A stretch of DNA of 64,000 nucleotides, from NCBI RefSeq assembly GCF_007556595.1, contig NZ_VJNB01000002.1, positions 278,501 through 342,500 on the forward strand, in the 5' to 3' direction. The notes beneath the pieces are model-generated. The model was given only the letters and a program-made list of their open reading frames with translations. It searched no databases and was not told where the DNA came from. Source of the stretch: Tepidimonas alkaliphilus. GTDB lineage: Bacteria; Pseudomonadota; Gammaproteobacteria; Burkholderiales; Burkholderiaceae_C. Numbering within the stretch: the first letter of the stretch is position 1; each line of letters begins with the position of its first letter. The position numbers were made by a program, and so were the translations under genes. Below are positions 9,520-17,632 of this stretch, in pieces.

Positions 9520-9618
9520 GAGGTTGATCGGAGCAACTCATCGAGTTCCGAGGGCCTGAGGAGACGCGTCTAACACACAGCCTCACGTCAGCGAAGGCGG
9601 ACGTGAGGTTGATTTTTT
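9520..9618 (+). ncRNA. Candidate small RNA with intrinsic terminator
   Basis: A TAGAAT -10-like box (9508-9513) would start transcription near 9520. The predicted RNA has a stem-loop at 9528-9551 (TCGG/CCGA and AACTC/GAGTT, loop ATC) and ends in the strong terminator at 9581-9618. The ten bases TGAGGTTGAT occur at 9519-9528 and again at 9604-9613, so the 5' copy could compete with the terminator arm for CCTCA (9581-9585). No plus-strand gene follows for nearly 4 kb, which argues for a free RNA rather than an attenuator. I cannot assign it to a known family. Confidence 0.5.
9581..9618 (+). terminator. Rho-independent terminator
   Basis: CCTCACGTC (9581-9589) pairs perfectly with GACGTGAGG (9600-9608) across a 10-nt loop and is followed by TTGATTTTTT. 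This is the clearest intrinsic terminator in the window. The minus strand lacks a U-tract, so it acts on plus-strand transcripts. Confidence 0.85.
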
Positions 9619-9628
9619 GGGCCGCGTT

Positions 9629-9931
9629 TCAGGCCCGGATGTCCAACCAGCTGCCCGCCATCCGATCGGCGGCTTTGAAGACTTGCAGATTGGCGGCAAA
9701 AGCCGTTATGGCCTTTTTTTGCTCGACGAGGTCGGTGGGCAGATCGACGCCAGGGGCAGGCAGGCGTTCAAGCTGTGAGCGCACCCCCCCGCTGGGCAAC
9801 GGCTCAGCGCGCGCGACGATGCGCCGGTAGCCTTCGGTTGGCAGATTGGCCACGTTAGACGCCGCCGCCTGCAGGCTCACCTGCGCGGCGTTCATGCCAG
9901 AGGCGGCGATGGAAGCTACGTTGCCCAACAT
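9629..9931 (-). CDS. Miniature flagellar-rod-like protein
   Basis: This 100-residue protein joins the N-terminal signature of flagellar rod/hook proteins (SIAASGMNAAQVSLQAAASN, with the NVAN box) directly to a C-terminal rod-type helix (TDLVEQKKAITAFAANLQVF, ending in AADRMAGSWLDIRA). Between them lies only a short proline-rich linker. True FlgB, FlgC and related proteins are larger (about 130 residues or more) and sit in fla operons; no flagellar gene is near this one. The ATG at 9931 is chosen because the rod motif begins there, although the frame is open to 10108. The function is unknown. Confidence 0.75.
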   Translation of the reverse strand: MLGNVASIAASGMNAAQVSLQAAASNVANLPTEGYRRIVARAEPLPSGGVRSQLERLPAPGVDLPTDLVEQKKAITAFAANLQVFKAADRMAGSWLDIRA

Positions 9932-10028
9932 GGGCCTCAGTATAGCTTTGACCGCGCCCCCGTGCCAGCGGGGGGCGATCCAAGATGGGTTGCCCAGCGC
10001 AGTAGCCGTCGCAGCGCTTGGGCGCGCG

Positions 10029-11312
10029 TCACCGCGGGGCGCGCCCCTGCAGCAACGCGTGCAGCAGGATCGCGCCAAACGTGGCGGTGCCGATGCCGCC
10101 CAGCGCAAAGTCGCCGAACTTCAGCGTGAAGTCGCCGGTGCCCAGCACCAGCGTGATCGCCGCCACCAGCAGGTTGCGGTTGTCCGAAAAATCCACTTGG
10201 TTGTCGACCCAGATCTTGGCGCCGGCCACCGCGATCAGGCCAAAGACGACGATCGAGACGCCCCCCATCACCGCCAGCGGGATGGCCTGGATCAGCGCGC
10301 CGAACTTCGGGCTGAAGCCAAGCGCGATCGCCATCAGCCCGGCGACGACGAAGATGGCGGTGGAGTAGATCTTGGTGGCGGCCATCACGCCGATGTTCTC
10401 GGCGTAGGTGGTCACGCCGGTGCCGCCGGCGCTGCCGGCCACCATCGTGGCCAGGCCGTCGCCCATGAAGGCGCGGCCCATGTAGCGGTCGAGATCGCGC
10501 CCGGTCATCGCCGTCACCGCCTTGATGTGGCCGAGGTTTTCCGCCACCAGGATGATGGCCACCGGCGCGATCAGCACGATGGCCGGCGCACTGAACACCG
10601 GCGTGCTGAACTGCGGCAGCCCGAACCACGGCGCCGCGGCCACGCCCGACAGATCCAGCGGCTTGCCCAGCCCCAGCCCGTTGGCCAGCACCGCGTAGAC
10701 GACGCTGGCCACGATCAGCCCCATCAGGATCAGCAACCGCTGCAACATGCCGCGCGTGAACACCGCCATCAGCCCGACGCAGACGAAGGTGACGGCCTGC
10801 ATCCAGGCGTCGAACGGCGTCGGCGCCATGTTCTTCACCGGGATGTGGGCCAAATTCAAGCCGATGACCGCCACCACCGAGCCGGTCACCACCGGCGGCA
10901 TCAGCCGCTCGATCCAGCCGGTGCCGACCGCGTGCACGACGGCGCCGATCAGGAAGTACAGCAGCCCGCAGGCGACGATGCCGCCCAGCGCCACGCCGAG
11001 GTTGGCGTTGGGCCCCTGGCCGGCGTAGCCGGTGGCGGCGATCACCACGCCGATGAAGGCAAAGCTCGAGCCGAGGTAGCTCGGCACCTGCCCCCTGGTC
11101 ATCAGGAAGAAAATCAGCGTGCCAACGCCGCTCATCAGCACGGCCACGTTGGGGTCGAAGCCCATCAGGATCGGCGCCAGCACCGTCGCGCCGAACATCG
11201 CGATCAGGTGCTGCACGCCCAGCAACACCGTTTGCGGCCATGGCAGCCGTTCTTGCGGCCCCACCACGCCGCCGCGCAGCGCAGCGGCAGACTTTACAGC
11301 CCAAGCCCACAT
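10029..11312 (-). CDS. uraA: Uracil/xanthine permease (NCS2 family, UraA-like)
   Basis: This 427-residue nucleobase:cation symporter has about 12-14 membrane helices. Visible family features are LLGVQHLIAMFGATVLAPIL near residue 30, the GSSFAFI block, the ENLGHIKAV motif and SAGGTGVTTYAENIGVM in the second repeat. It most resembles uracil permeases (UraA/RutG); xanthine cannot be excluded. GAGGAG precedes the ATG. It is likely monocistronic, with the flavin reductase gene starting 86 bp upstream of its own start region on the same strand. Confidence 0.9.
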   Translation of the reverse strand: MWAWAVKSAAALRGGVVGPQERLPWPQTVLLGVQHLIAMFGATVLAPILMGFDPNVAVLMSGVGTLIFFLMTRGQVPSYLGSSFAFIGVVIAATGYAGQGPNANLGVALGGIVACGLLYFLIGAVVHAVGTGWIERLMPPVVTGSVVAVIGLNLAHIPVKNMAPTPFDAWMQAVTFVCVGLMAVFTRGMLQRLLILMGLIVASVVYAVLANGLGLGKPLDLSGVAAAPWFGLPQFSTPVFSAPAIVLIAPVAIILVAENLGHIKAVTAMTGRDLDRYMGRAFMGDGLATMVAGSAGGTGVTTYAENIGVMAATKIYSTAIFVVAGLMAIALGFSPKFGALIQAIPLAVMGGVSIVVFGLIAVAGAKIWVDNQVDFSDNRNLLVAAITLVLGTGDFTLKFGDFALGGIGTATFGAILLHALLQGRAPR

Positions 11313-11397
11313 CGACGGTTCTCCTCACAACGTTGCTCAAATGGCCGCGATTGTGCCTGCGTGGCCGCACAGGCGGCAAGCCGGGCTGGCGCGGAGA

Positions 11398-11889
11398 TCA
11401 GGCCGAGCGCGAGGCCATGATCTCAAACCGACCCGCGTGGTAGAGCAACGGGGCCGCTGCCGCATGATGCTGGCAGCGCAACACTTCTTCCACGAACAGC
11501 ACGTGGTCGCCCTCAACGTAGCAGCGCCGCTGGCGGCACTCCAGCACCGCGGCGCAACCGTTCAGCAGCGGCGCGCCATGCGCACTGGGCGTCCAGTCCA
11601 CCCCCGCCCAGCGATCCCCTTCGCGGCTGGCGAAGCGTTGCGCCAGGGCTTGCTGTCCGGCGGCCAACACATGAATCGCACGAAAGGCCGCTGTCTGAAA
11701 GATGCCGCGCGCCCTTGACGTCAGCGCCAAGCTCCACAGCACCAGCGGCGGCTGCAACGACAACGAATTGAACGAATTCACCGTCAGCCCCACCGGCGCT
11801 CCATCGGGAGCCTGTGTGGTCACGATCGTCACGCCGGTCGCAAACCGACCCAGAGCGGCCCGCAATGCGGCGGGGGTGGGCAGATCCAT
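11398..11889 (-). CDS. Flavin reductase family protein (FMN-binding split barrel)
   Basis: This 163-residue protein matches the flavin reductase-like domain, which supplies reduced FMN or FAD to a monooxygenase. FATGVTIVTTQAPDGAPVGLTVNSF-like N-terminal residues (about 16-40) and the SLQPPLVLWSL segment are diagnostic, and GDHVLFVEEV lies near the C-terminus. No monooxygenase gene is adjacent. It could support uracil catabolism (RutF-like) given the downstream nucleobase permease, but this is inference. No Shine-Dalgarno is seen; CACAAT lies 8 nt before the ATG. Confidence 0.85.
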   Translation of the reverse strand: MDLPTPAALRAALGRFATGVTIVTTQAPDGAPVGLTVNSFNSLSLQPPLVLWSLALTSRARGIFQTAAFRAIHVLAAGQQALAQRFASREGDRWAGVDWTPSAHGAPLLNGCAAVLECRQRRCYVEGDHVLFVEEVLRCQHHAAAAPLLYHAGRFEIMASRSA

Positions 11890-11982
11890 GGATGCGCATT
11901 GTGCCGCGGGGCTCGCCCCGGCTTCGATGGCCGCGCTCGCAGCCTCAAACCGTGCAAGGTTGGATACGGGGGAAACCGGTCG

Positions 11983-13323
11983 TCAAACCGCGGCCGAGGG
12001 CGCCGCAACCGACTGGGGCGCTGAGCTCGAGGCTTCGAAGCCGACAAAACGAAACGCCAGCGCCGGGCGCTGGCCGCTGAGCAGCTCCGCCAGCGCCCGG
12101 CCCGAACCGGCGCCGTGCGTCCAGCCCAGCGTGCCGTGGCCGGCGTTGATCCACAGGCGCTCGAGCGGCAGGCGCCCGATCAGCGGCACGTTGGTCGGGG
12201 TGGCGGGCCGCAGCCCGCACCAGAAGTTCGGCTCGCCGCCCTGCTCGGGCGTGCGCGTGTCGGCCACGCCGGGGAAGAGCTGCTCGATGCGCTGCAGCAG
12301 CATGCGGCAGCGCGCCTGCGCCACCGGGGTGTCCAGCCGCAGGTCGAAGCCGGCCAGCTCGATCGTGCCGGCCACGCGCAGCCGCTCGCCCAGGCGCGAG
12401 ATGGCGATCTTGCGCGCGTCGTCGATCAGGCTGACCTGCGGCGCGCGCGCCGGATCGCGCAGCGGCAGCGTGGCGCTGTAGCCCTTGCCGGGGTAGATCG
12501 GCACGCGGATGCCGACGCTGGCCAGCAAGGGGGCCGAGTAAGAGCCGCACGCCACCACGTAGGCGTCGGCCTGCAGCGCGCGCGCCTGGCCGGTGGTGCG
12601 GCAGCGCAGGTGCACGCGCTGCACCGCGCCGCCGGCCACCTCCAGCCGCTCGATGTCATGACTGAACAGCAGCTGCGCGCCGCGGCGCGCGCAGTCGCGC
12701 GCCAGCGCCTGCGTGAACACACGCGCATCCCCGTGCTCGTCGGTGGGGGTGTAGGTGCCGCCGACGATGCGCTCGGCGCAGGCGCTCAGCGCCGGCTCGA
12801 TGCGCAGCAGCTCGTCGCGCCCGATCACCTGCCGCTGCACGCCGTGGCGGCGCATCAGCTCGGCGGCGGCAGCCGCCTCGTCGAAGGCGCGCGCATCGCT
12901 GTAAACATGCGCGATGCCGCGCTGGCTGCGCGGGTAGTCGATGCCGGTGGCGGCCACCATCTCGTGCAGCGTGGCGTGGCTGTAGCGCCCCAGCGCCACC
13001 AGCTGCGCCACGTTGCGCTCGAACGCCCGGTCGGTGCACTGGCCAAGGAACTGCAGCAGCCAGCGCCACTGGCCCCAGTCCAGCTGCGGCCGCCACAGCA
13101 GCGGCGCGGTGGGGTCGAACATCCACTTCAGCGCCTTCCACGGCGCCTGCGGGTTGGCCCACGGCTCGCAGTAGCTCACCGAAATCTGCGCCGCGTTGGC
13201 AAAGCTCGTCTCCAGCGCCGCGTCGGGCTGGCGATCCACCAGCACCACCTCGTGCCCGCGCTGCAACAGATGCCATGCCGTGGACGCGCCAATGATGCCC
13301 GCGCCCAAAACCACCACTCGCAT
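11983..13323 (-). CDS. dadA: D-amino acid dehydrogenase small subunit
   Basis: This 446-residue FAD enzyme oxidises D-amino acids such as D-alanine to 2-oxo acids and feeds electrons to the respiratory chain at the inner membrane. The N-terminal dinucleotide fold is VVVLGAGIIGASTAWHLLQR, followed by the DadA-typical SFANAAQISVSYCEPWANP. The C-terminal FAD region has WINAGHGTLGWTHGAGSGR. AAGGAG lies upstream of the ATG. The length matches family members (about 430). It diverges from argP across 154 bp, which may allow ArgP to control it. Confidence 0.93.
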   Translation of the reverse strand: MRVVVLGAGIIGASTAWHLLQRGHEVVLVDRQPDAALETSFANAAQISVSYCEPWANPQAPWKALKWMFDPTAPLLWRPQLDWGQWRWLLQFLGQCTDRAFERNVAQLVALGRYSHATLHEMVAATGIDYPRSQRGIAHVYSDARAFDEAAAAAELMRRHGVQRQVIGRDELLRIEPALSACAERIVGGTYTPTDEHGDARVFTQALARDCARRGAQLLFSHDIERLEVAGGAVQRVHLRCRTTGQARALQADAYVVACGSYSAPLLASVGIRVPIYPGKGYSATLPLRDPARAPQVSLIDDARKIAISRLGERLRVAGTIELAGFDLRLDTPVAQARCRMLLQRIEQLFPGVADTRTPEQGGEPNFWCGLRPATPTNVPLIGRLPLERLWINAGHGTLGWTHGAGSGRALAELLSGQRPALAFRFVGFEASSSAPQSVAAPSAAV

Positions 13324-13465
13324 GGGCCTTCTCCTTGAACGAATCGACGCCCTGCCGCCGGGGGCAGAGTCATGTTGTTGGCAGGAAATTGCAGCGCGCA
13401 GTGTGGCTTACCCCGATGGCAAACAAAAGCCTTATTGACGAAACGCCTTCTTCATCAGAAAAACT

Positions 13466-13471
13466 TATAAT
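13466..13471 (+). promoter_or_regulatory. Consensus -10 box TATAAT, 6 nt before argP
   Basis: A perfect TATAAT ends 6 nt before the argP ATG at 13478, so the start point would coincide with the start codon. There is no Shine-Dalgarno. TTGACG at 13435-13440 is too far (25 bp) to be a normal -35. Confidence 0.55.
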
Positions 13472-13477
13472 CGAACG

Positions 13478-14401
13478 ATGACGACGCCAATCTTTGACCC
13501 TGACGCCCTAGAGTGCCTGGCGGCCATTGTCGAAGAGGGCGGTTTTGAGCGCGCGGCGCAGCGGTTGTCGATCACGCAATCGGCGGTCTCGCAGCGCCTG
13601 CGCGCGCTGGAGGCGCAAGTGGGCACCGTGCTGCTGGTGCGCAGCCGGCCGGTGCGCCCGACGCCGGCCGGCCAGCGGCTGATCAAGCACGCCAAGATGA
13701 TGCGGCTGCTGCGGGCTGATTTGGCGCGCGAGCTGCGCGAGCTGGATCCAACCTTGGCCCAAAGGGCGCGTGACGAAGGTCGGCTGTCCATTGCCGTCAA
13801 CGCCGACAGCATCGCCACCTGGGTGCTGGACGCTTTAACGCCTTTGATCCACGACGGCGTGGCGCTGGAAATCATCCACGACGATCAGGATTTCACCCAC
13901 GAATGGCTGCGTGAAGGTCAGGTGATGGGCTGCGTCACGTCGTTGGCGCAGGCTCTGCGCGGCTGCCGGCTGGAGCCGCTGGGTCGCATGCCCTACGTCG
14001 CCGTAGCCAGCCCCGCCCTGGCGCAGCAGCTGGGAGGCGAGCTCACCGCGCACAACTTCCACCGCGTGCCGTTCATCGCCTTCAACCGCAAAGACGATTT
14101 GCAGCGCGATTTCGTCTGCCATGCCTTCGGTCTGTCGCAGGTGGGGCTGCAGCAAACCTTCGTGCCGTCTTCAGAAGGCCAGGTGCGCGCGGCGCGCGCC
14201 GGTTGGGGGATTTCGGTGGTGCCGCGCGCTCTGGCCGAGCCGGGCTTGGCCGATGGCACGCTGGTGGATGTCGCCCCCCGCGTGCGCTACGGGGTAGCGC
14301 TACACTGGCATTGCTGGAGCCTGCCGTCGGAAGCGTTGGCGCGCGTCAGCGCCGCGTTGCGCGAGACTGCCCGCCAGCAGCTCGAGCCGCTGTCTGGCTA
14401 G
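13478..14401 (+). CDS. argP: LysR-family regulator, ArgP/LysG type
   Basis: This 307-residue LysR-type regulator has an N-terminal winged helix (FERAAQRLSITQSAVSQRLRA, residues about 25-45) and a substrate-binding domain. FDPDALECLAAIVEEGGF and the RSRPVRPTPAGQRL block resemble ArgP (IciA/LysG), which senses lysine or arginine and often controls an amino-acid exporter. No lysE-like exporter is adjacent; the divergent gene is dadA instead. The ATG lies directly after a TATAAT box. The gene ends 1 bp from the convergent HD-GYP gene. Confidence 0.85.
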   Translation: MTTPIFDPDALECLAAIVEEGGFERAAQRLSITQSAVSQRLRALEAQVGTVLLVRSRPVRPTPAGQRLIKHAKMMRLLRADLARELRELDPTLAQRARDEGRLSIAVNADSIATWVLDALTPLIHDGVALEIIHDDQDFTHEWLREGQVMGCVTSLAQALRGCRLEPLGRMPYVAVASPALAQQLGGELTAHNFHRVPFIAFNRKDDLQRDFVCHAFGLSQVGLQQTFVPSSEGQVRAARAGWGISVVPRALAEPGLADGTLVDVAPRVRYGVALHWHCWSLPSEALARVSAALRETARQQLEPLSG

Positions 14402-14402
14402 C

Positions 14403-15695
14403 TCAAACGCCAGCAGCCTGGCGGCCCAAGCCGGGAATGCCGGACCAGATTTCGTCCAGATCAGGAATCTTCCACTGCGCAGGGTCTTCACGCTGCTCAA
14501 TGGTCAGGCGACAGCCCGGAGCGGACAAATCGACGCGCTCAGGGATCAAGCGCTCGCCGCTGCGCAGCGACAGCACCGTCTTGACCACCGGCCGCAGCAG
14601 GTTGTGGGGGTTTTGCTCCACCACCACGGCCAACCGCAGGTTAGACAAGCGCACCAGGGAGCCGACCGGGTAAATGCCCAAGCTGCGCACAAACGCCTGA
14701 AAAATGCGCTCATCGAAATGGCCTTTCCAGGTGGCCATGCGCTTGAGCGACTCCGCCGGATCCCAGCCCGCCTTGTAGGGTCGGTTGGAGGTGATGGCGT
14801 CATACACATCGCACACCGCACCCATGCGCGCCATCAGCGAGATCGCCTCGCCGGCCAAGCCATCGGGGTAGCCGCCGCCGTCCATGCGCTCATGGTGGTG
14901 CAGGCACACATCCAGCGCGCTCTCGTCGTCGATGCCGGCGGCGCGCAGGCGCTGCCAGCCCCTGCGCGGGTGCTCGCGCACGATGGCAAACTCCTCCTCG
15001 GTCAGCCGACCCGGCTTGTTCAAAATCTGCAGCGGAATGTCTGCTTTGCCCACGTCATGCAGGAGTCCCGCAAACCCTGCGGCGCGCGCCTGCTCATCGG
15101 GCAGCCCAAGCTGGCGCGCCAAGGCCACCATCAGCGCGCACACCGCCACTGAGTGCAAGTAGGTGTATTCATCAGCGCTTTTGACGCGCACCAGACTGAT
15201 GAGCGCACCGGCATGACGCTCGACGCTGGCGGCGATTTCTTCCGCAACCGCTTTCATCACCTGCCGATCGATAGCGCGGCCCATGCGCACATCTTGAAAC
15301 ATGTCCTGCACCGCCGCGCGCGCACTGGCCAACAGCCGCGCGGCCCGCTGCAACTCTTGCCAGTAGCGCGCGGAGGCGCTTGCCCCCGCTAAAGTGCGCG
15401 CCGCCTCGGCCTGCGCGGCGCAGACTTCAGGCTGCGGCTCGGCCTGCGTCGCCGCTTCAGCTTCTGCCTCAGGCGCTTCGACGGCTTCCGCTACAGCGAC
15501 GCTGGCAGGCACATCCGCGCCGCGGCGCACGTCGATCCAAACCTCCCTGACCGCGCTGGAGCGGATGCGTTCGAGATCCGCAGGATCGTCAAGCAAAAAA
15601 CGGTTACGCCAGAACGGGTGGTCAAACCACGATCCGGCAAACCCATGGATATACATGCCGAGCCGAACGTCTTCCACGCGGATCCGCTTGAGCAT
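14403..15695 (-). CDS. HD-GYP domain c-di-GMP phosphodiesterase (DUF3391)
   Basis: This 430-residue cytoplasmic protein has an N-terminal DUF3391 domain (residues about 1-70, IRVEDVRLGMYIHGFAGSW), an Ala/Glu-rich linker and a C-terminal HD-GYP domain. The metal and catalytic motifs are intact: LHSVAV, GLLHDVGKADIP, HHERMDGGGYPDGL and DVYDAITSNRPYK. It should hydrolyse cyclic-di-GMP to pGpG or GMP and so affect motility and biofilm. A diguanylate cyclase is encoded at 58028-58768. TATCAT lies 7 nt before the ATG and no Shine-Dalgarno is seen. Confidence 0.93.
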   Translation of the reverse strand: MLKRIRVEDVRLGMYIHGFAGSWFDHPFWRNRFLLDDPADLERIRSSAVREVWIDVRRGADVPASVAVAEAVEAPEAEAEAATQAEPQPEVCAAQAEAARTLAGASASARYWQELQRAARLLASARAAVQDMFQDVRMGRAIDRQVMKAVAEEIAASVERHAGALISLVRVKSADEYTYLHSVAVCALMVALARQLGLPDEQARAAGFAGLLHDVGKADIPLQILNKPGRLTEEEFAIVREHPRRGWQRLRAAGIDDESALDVCLHHHERMDGGGYPDGLAGEAISLMARMGAVCDVYDAITSNRPYKAGWDPAESLKRMATWKGHFDERIFQAFVRSLGIYPVGSLVRLSNLRLAVVVEQNPHNLLRPVVKTVLSLRSGERLIPERVDLSAPGCRLTIEQREDPAQWKIPDLDEIWSGIPGLGRQAAGV

Positions 15696-15702
15696 GACAG
15701 AA

Positions 15703-15708
15703 ATGATA
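15703..15708 (-). promoter_or_regulatory. -10-like box TATCAT, 7 nt before the HD-GYP gene
   Basis: On the minus strand TATCAT is followed by seven bases and then the ATG at 15695. The arrangement predicts a leaderless or near-leaderless transcript. Confidence 0.4.
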
Positions 15709-15716
15709 ACGCCTGC

Positions 15717-16574
15717 CTAGGACCAGGCCAAGGTCACCACAGCCAGCGGATCGTGGCCGGCTTGCTCACCCTTGTCGGCGTAACCCAGCGGGTTGGCCAC
15801 CACGCGGCAGCGCCCGGCGCGGTAGTCGTGGCGACAGTGCACGTGCCCGTGCAGCCACAGATCGGCGTGCGCCAGCAGCTCATCCAGCGCGTTGCAAAAG
15901 CCGGCGGTGCCGGGCTGCAGGCCGTAGCGCGGGTCGGCGCTACGCAGGCTGGGGGCGAAGTGCGTCACCACCACGGTGGGGCCGGCAAACGGCTCGGCCA
16001 GCGCGGCGGCCAGCCAGCGCTGGCACGCCAAGGCTTCCTCGCGCATCGCGGCGGCGTCAAACAACGCGCCATGGCGCCGCGTGGCCGCCTGCGCGAGGTA
16101 GTGGTTGGCGGCGCGAAAGGCGCGTTCGCGCTGGCGCTCGCGGTGGCGCGGTGCATCCGCAATCGGCCGCGCCTTGCCCTTGCGGCGCTCAGGCACATCG
16201 GCCAGCGCGTCGTAGTCGGCCCACAAGGTGGTGCCAATGAAGCGCACGCCGCGCAGCACGTGCTCGGCGCGCTCCAACCACACCAGCCCGTGGCGCGCGC
16301 AAGCTGCGCGCAGGCCGGCGTGCGCCTCATCCCAATCCAGCGCGTCGTATTCGTGGTTGCCGGGCACAAACAGCACCGGCACCGGCCAGCGGGCGAAGCG
16401 CGCCAGCCCCCAGTCCGGCTCGACCATTTTGACTTGGCCAGCCCGATCCCGTTGGTAAGACCCGATGTCGCCGGCCAGCACCAGCACGTCGGCGCCAGGG
16501 GCCGGCTGCGGCCGCCAGCCGGGGTGCGCCTCGAGGTGCAAGTCCGACAGCAGCTGAATGCGCAGCTCAGGCAT
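15717..16574 (-). CDS. Calcineurin-like metallophosphoesterase
   Basis: This 285-residue protein carries all metal-binding motifs of the calcineurin-like superfamily in order: LLSDLHLE (Asp, His), LAGDIG, VPGNHEYD, VVTHFAPS and WLHGHVHC. It lacks a signal peptide. The substrate is unknown; cyclic nucleotides, nucleotides or phosphoproteins are all possible. Its start overlaps the stop of the upstream LysR gene by 8 bp, so the two are translated from one mRNA. Confidence 0.88.
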   Translation of the reverse strand: MPELRIQLLSDLHLEAHPGWRPQPAPGADVLVLAGDIGSYQRDRAGQVKMVEPDWGLARFARWPVPVLFVPGNHEYDALDWDEAHAGLRAACARHGLVWLERAEHVLRGVRFIGTTLWADYDALADVPERRKGKARPIADAPRHRERQRERAFRAANHYLAQAATRRHGALFDAAAMREEALACQRWLAAALAEPFAGPTVVVTHFAPSLRSADPRYGLQPGTAGFCNALDELLAHADLWLHGHVHCRHDYRAGRCRVVANPLGYADKGEQAGHDPLAVVTLAWS

Positions 16575-17535
16575 CGCGCGCCTCCAGCCCCGTTGCGGCT
16601 ACAGCTCGCTGCACCGCCTGACGCAGCCAGGCGTGCGCGGCGCTACCCTCGGTGCTCCGATGCCACAGCATGTCCACGTGCACCGGCGGCACGGACAGCG
16701 GCAGCGGCAACGTGGCCAGCGCCTCGGCGTGCCCGGTTGCGCTCAAAAAATGCTGCGGCAGCACCGTCAGCAGGTCGGAGCGGGCCACCACCTGCCCGGC
16801 GGTAAAAAACTGGTTAACCGTCAACACAACGCGCCGCCGCCGCGACAGCGCCGCCAGCGCTTCATCCACAAAGCCGAACGGTCGCCCGGAAAAGCTCACC
16901 AGCACATGCCTGGCCGCGCAATAGGCATCCAAGGTCAGCGGCGCCTGCGCCAGCGGATGCCCGCGGCGCATGGCCACCACATAGCGCCCTTGGTAGAGCC
17001 GCCGCCAAAAAAAACGGGGGGCTTGCTCTTGCAAATGGGTGGCGCCCAGCTCCGCCAGCACGCCCGGGAAGTAACCGATGGCCAGATCCACCCCGCCGCC
17101 GTCCAGCAAAGGGCGCGGGTCGCGCGTGGTCAGCGGCAACACGCGCAGCGTCACGCTAGGCGCTTGCGCATCCAAGATTGCCACCAAGCCAGGAATGACT
17201 TTGGAGGCGGTAGCATCCGCCATGGCCAGCACAAAAACGTCCTGTGCCTGCGACGGCTCAAACGGCCCGGGCGCCAGCGAGGCGCGCAGGCGTTGCAACG
17301 CCTCGCGCACGGCTGGCCATAGTTGCAGCGCGTAAGGCGTGGGTTCCACGCCGTAGCCGCTGCGACGCACCAGCTCGTCGCCCAGCAGCGTGCGCAGCCG
17401 CCTCAAGGCGTTGCTGACCGCCGGCTGCGACAGCGCCAGGTTGTACGCCGCGCGCGTCAGGCTGCGCTCAGCCATGACTTCATCGAAGACGCGCAGCAAG
17501 TTGAGATCCAGCGTGCGGAAATTGACCTTAGACAT
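16567..17535 (-). CDS. LysR-family transcriptional regulator
   Basis: This 322-residue LysR-type regulator has a helix-turn-helix near residues 20-45 (SLTRAAYNLALSQPAVSNAL) and an effector domain. The opening FRTLDLNLLRVFDEVMAERS is of the NodD/LeuO-like subgroup. The target is unknown. A 19-bp perfect inverted repeat overlaps its start codon, which suggests autorepression, and it lies between this gene and the divergent membrane-protein gene at 17633. It overlaps the phosphoesterase gene by 8 bp. Confidence 0.9.
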   Translation of the reverse strand: MSKVNFRTLDLNLLRVFDEVMAERSLTRAAYNLALSQPAVSNALRRLRTLLGDELVRRSGYGVEPTPYALQLWPAVREALQRLRASLAPGPFEPSQAQDVFVLAMADATASKVIPGLVAILDAQAPSVTLRVLPLTTRDPRPLLDGGGVDLAIGYFPGVLAELGATHLQEQAPRFFWRRLYQGRYVVAMRRGHPLAQAPLTLDAYCAARHVLVSFSGRPFGFVDEALAALSRRRRVVLTVNQFFTAGQVVARSDLLTVLPQHFLSATGHAEALATLPLPLSVPPVHVDMLWHRSTEGSAAHAWLRQAVQRAVAATGLEARDA

Positions 17536-17550
17536 TCACGCTGTGAATGT
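17532..17550. promoter_or_regulatory. Perfect inverted repeat over the LysR start codon
   Basis: ACATTCAC-gct-GTGAATGT has perfect 8-bp arms and contains a T-N11-A LysR box (TTCACGCTGTGAA). It covers the LysR start codon and is followed by direct repeats TAATTCA. A second element, TAGGG-tttt-CCCTA, lies at 17582-17595. Binding by the neighbouring LysR protein is inferred. Confidence 0.55.
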
Positions 17551-17632
17551 AATTCATTGGTAATTCAAACTTGCCTTTGTCTAGGGTTTTCCCTAATCTT
17601 ACGTTGTGCAGCGCATCATTAAGGGCACGACG

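Noticed and set aside
13435..13471. Normal sigma70 promoter for argP using TTGACG
   Set aside because: The spacing to TATAAT is 25 bp, too long for a standard promoter.
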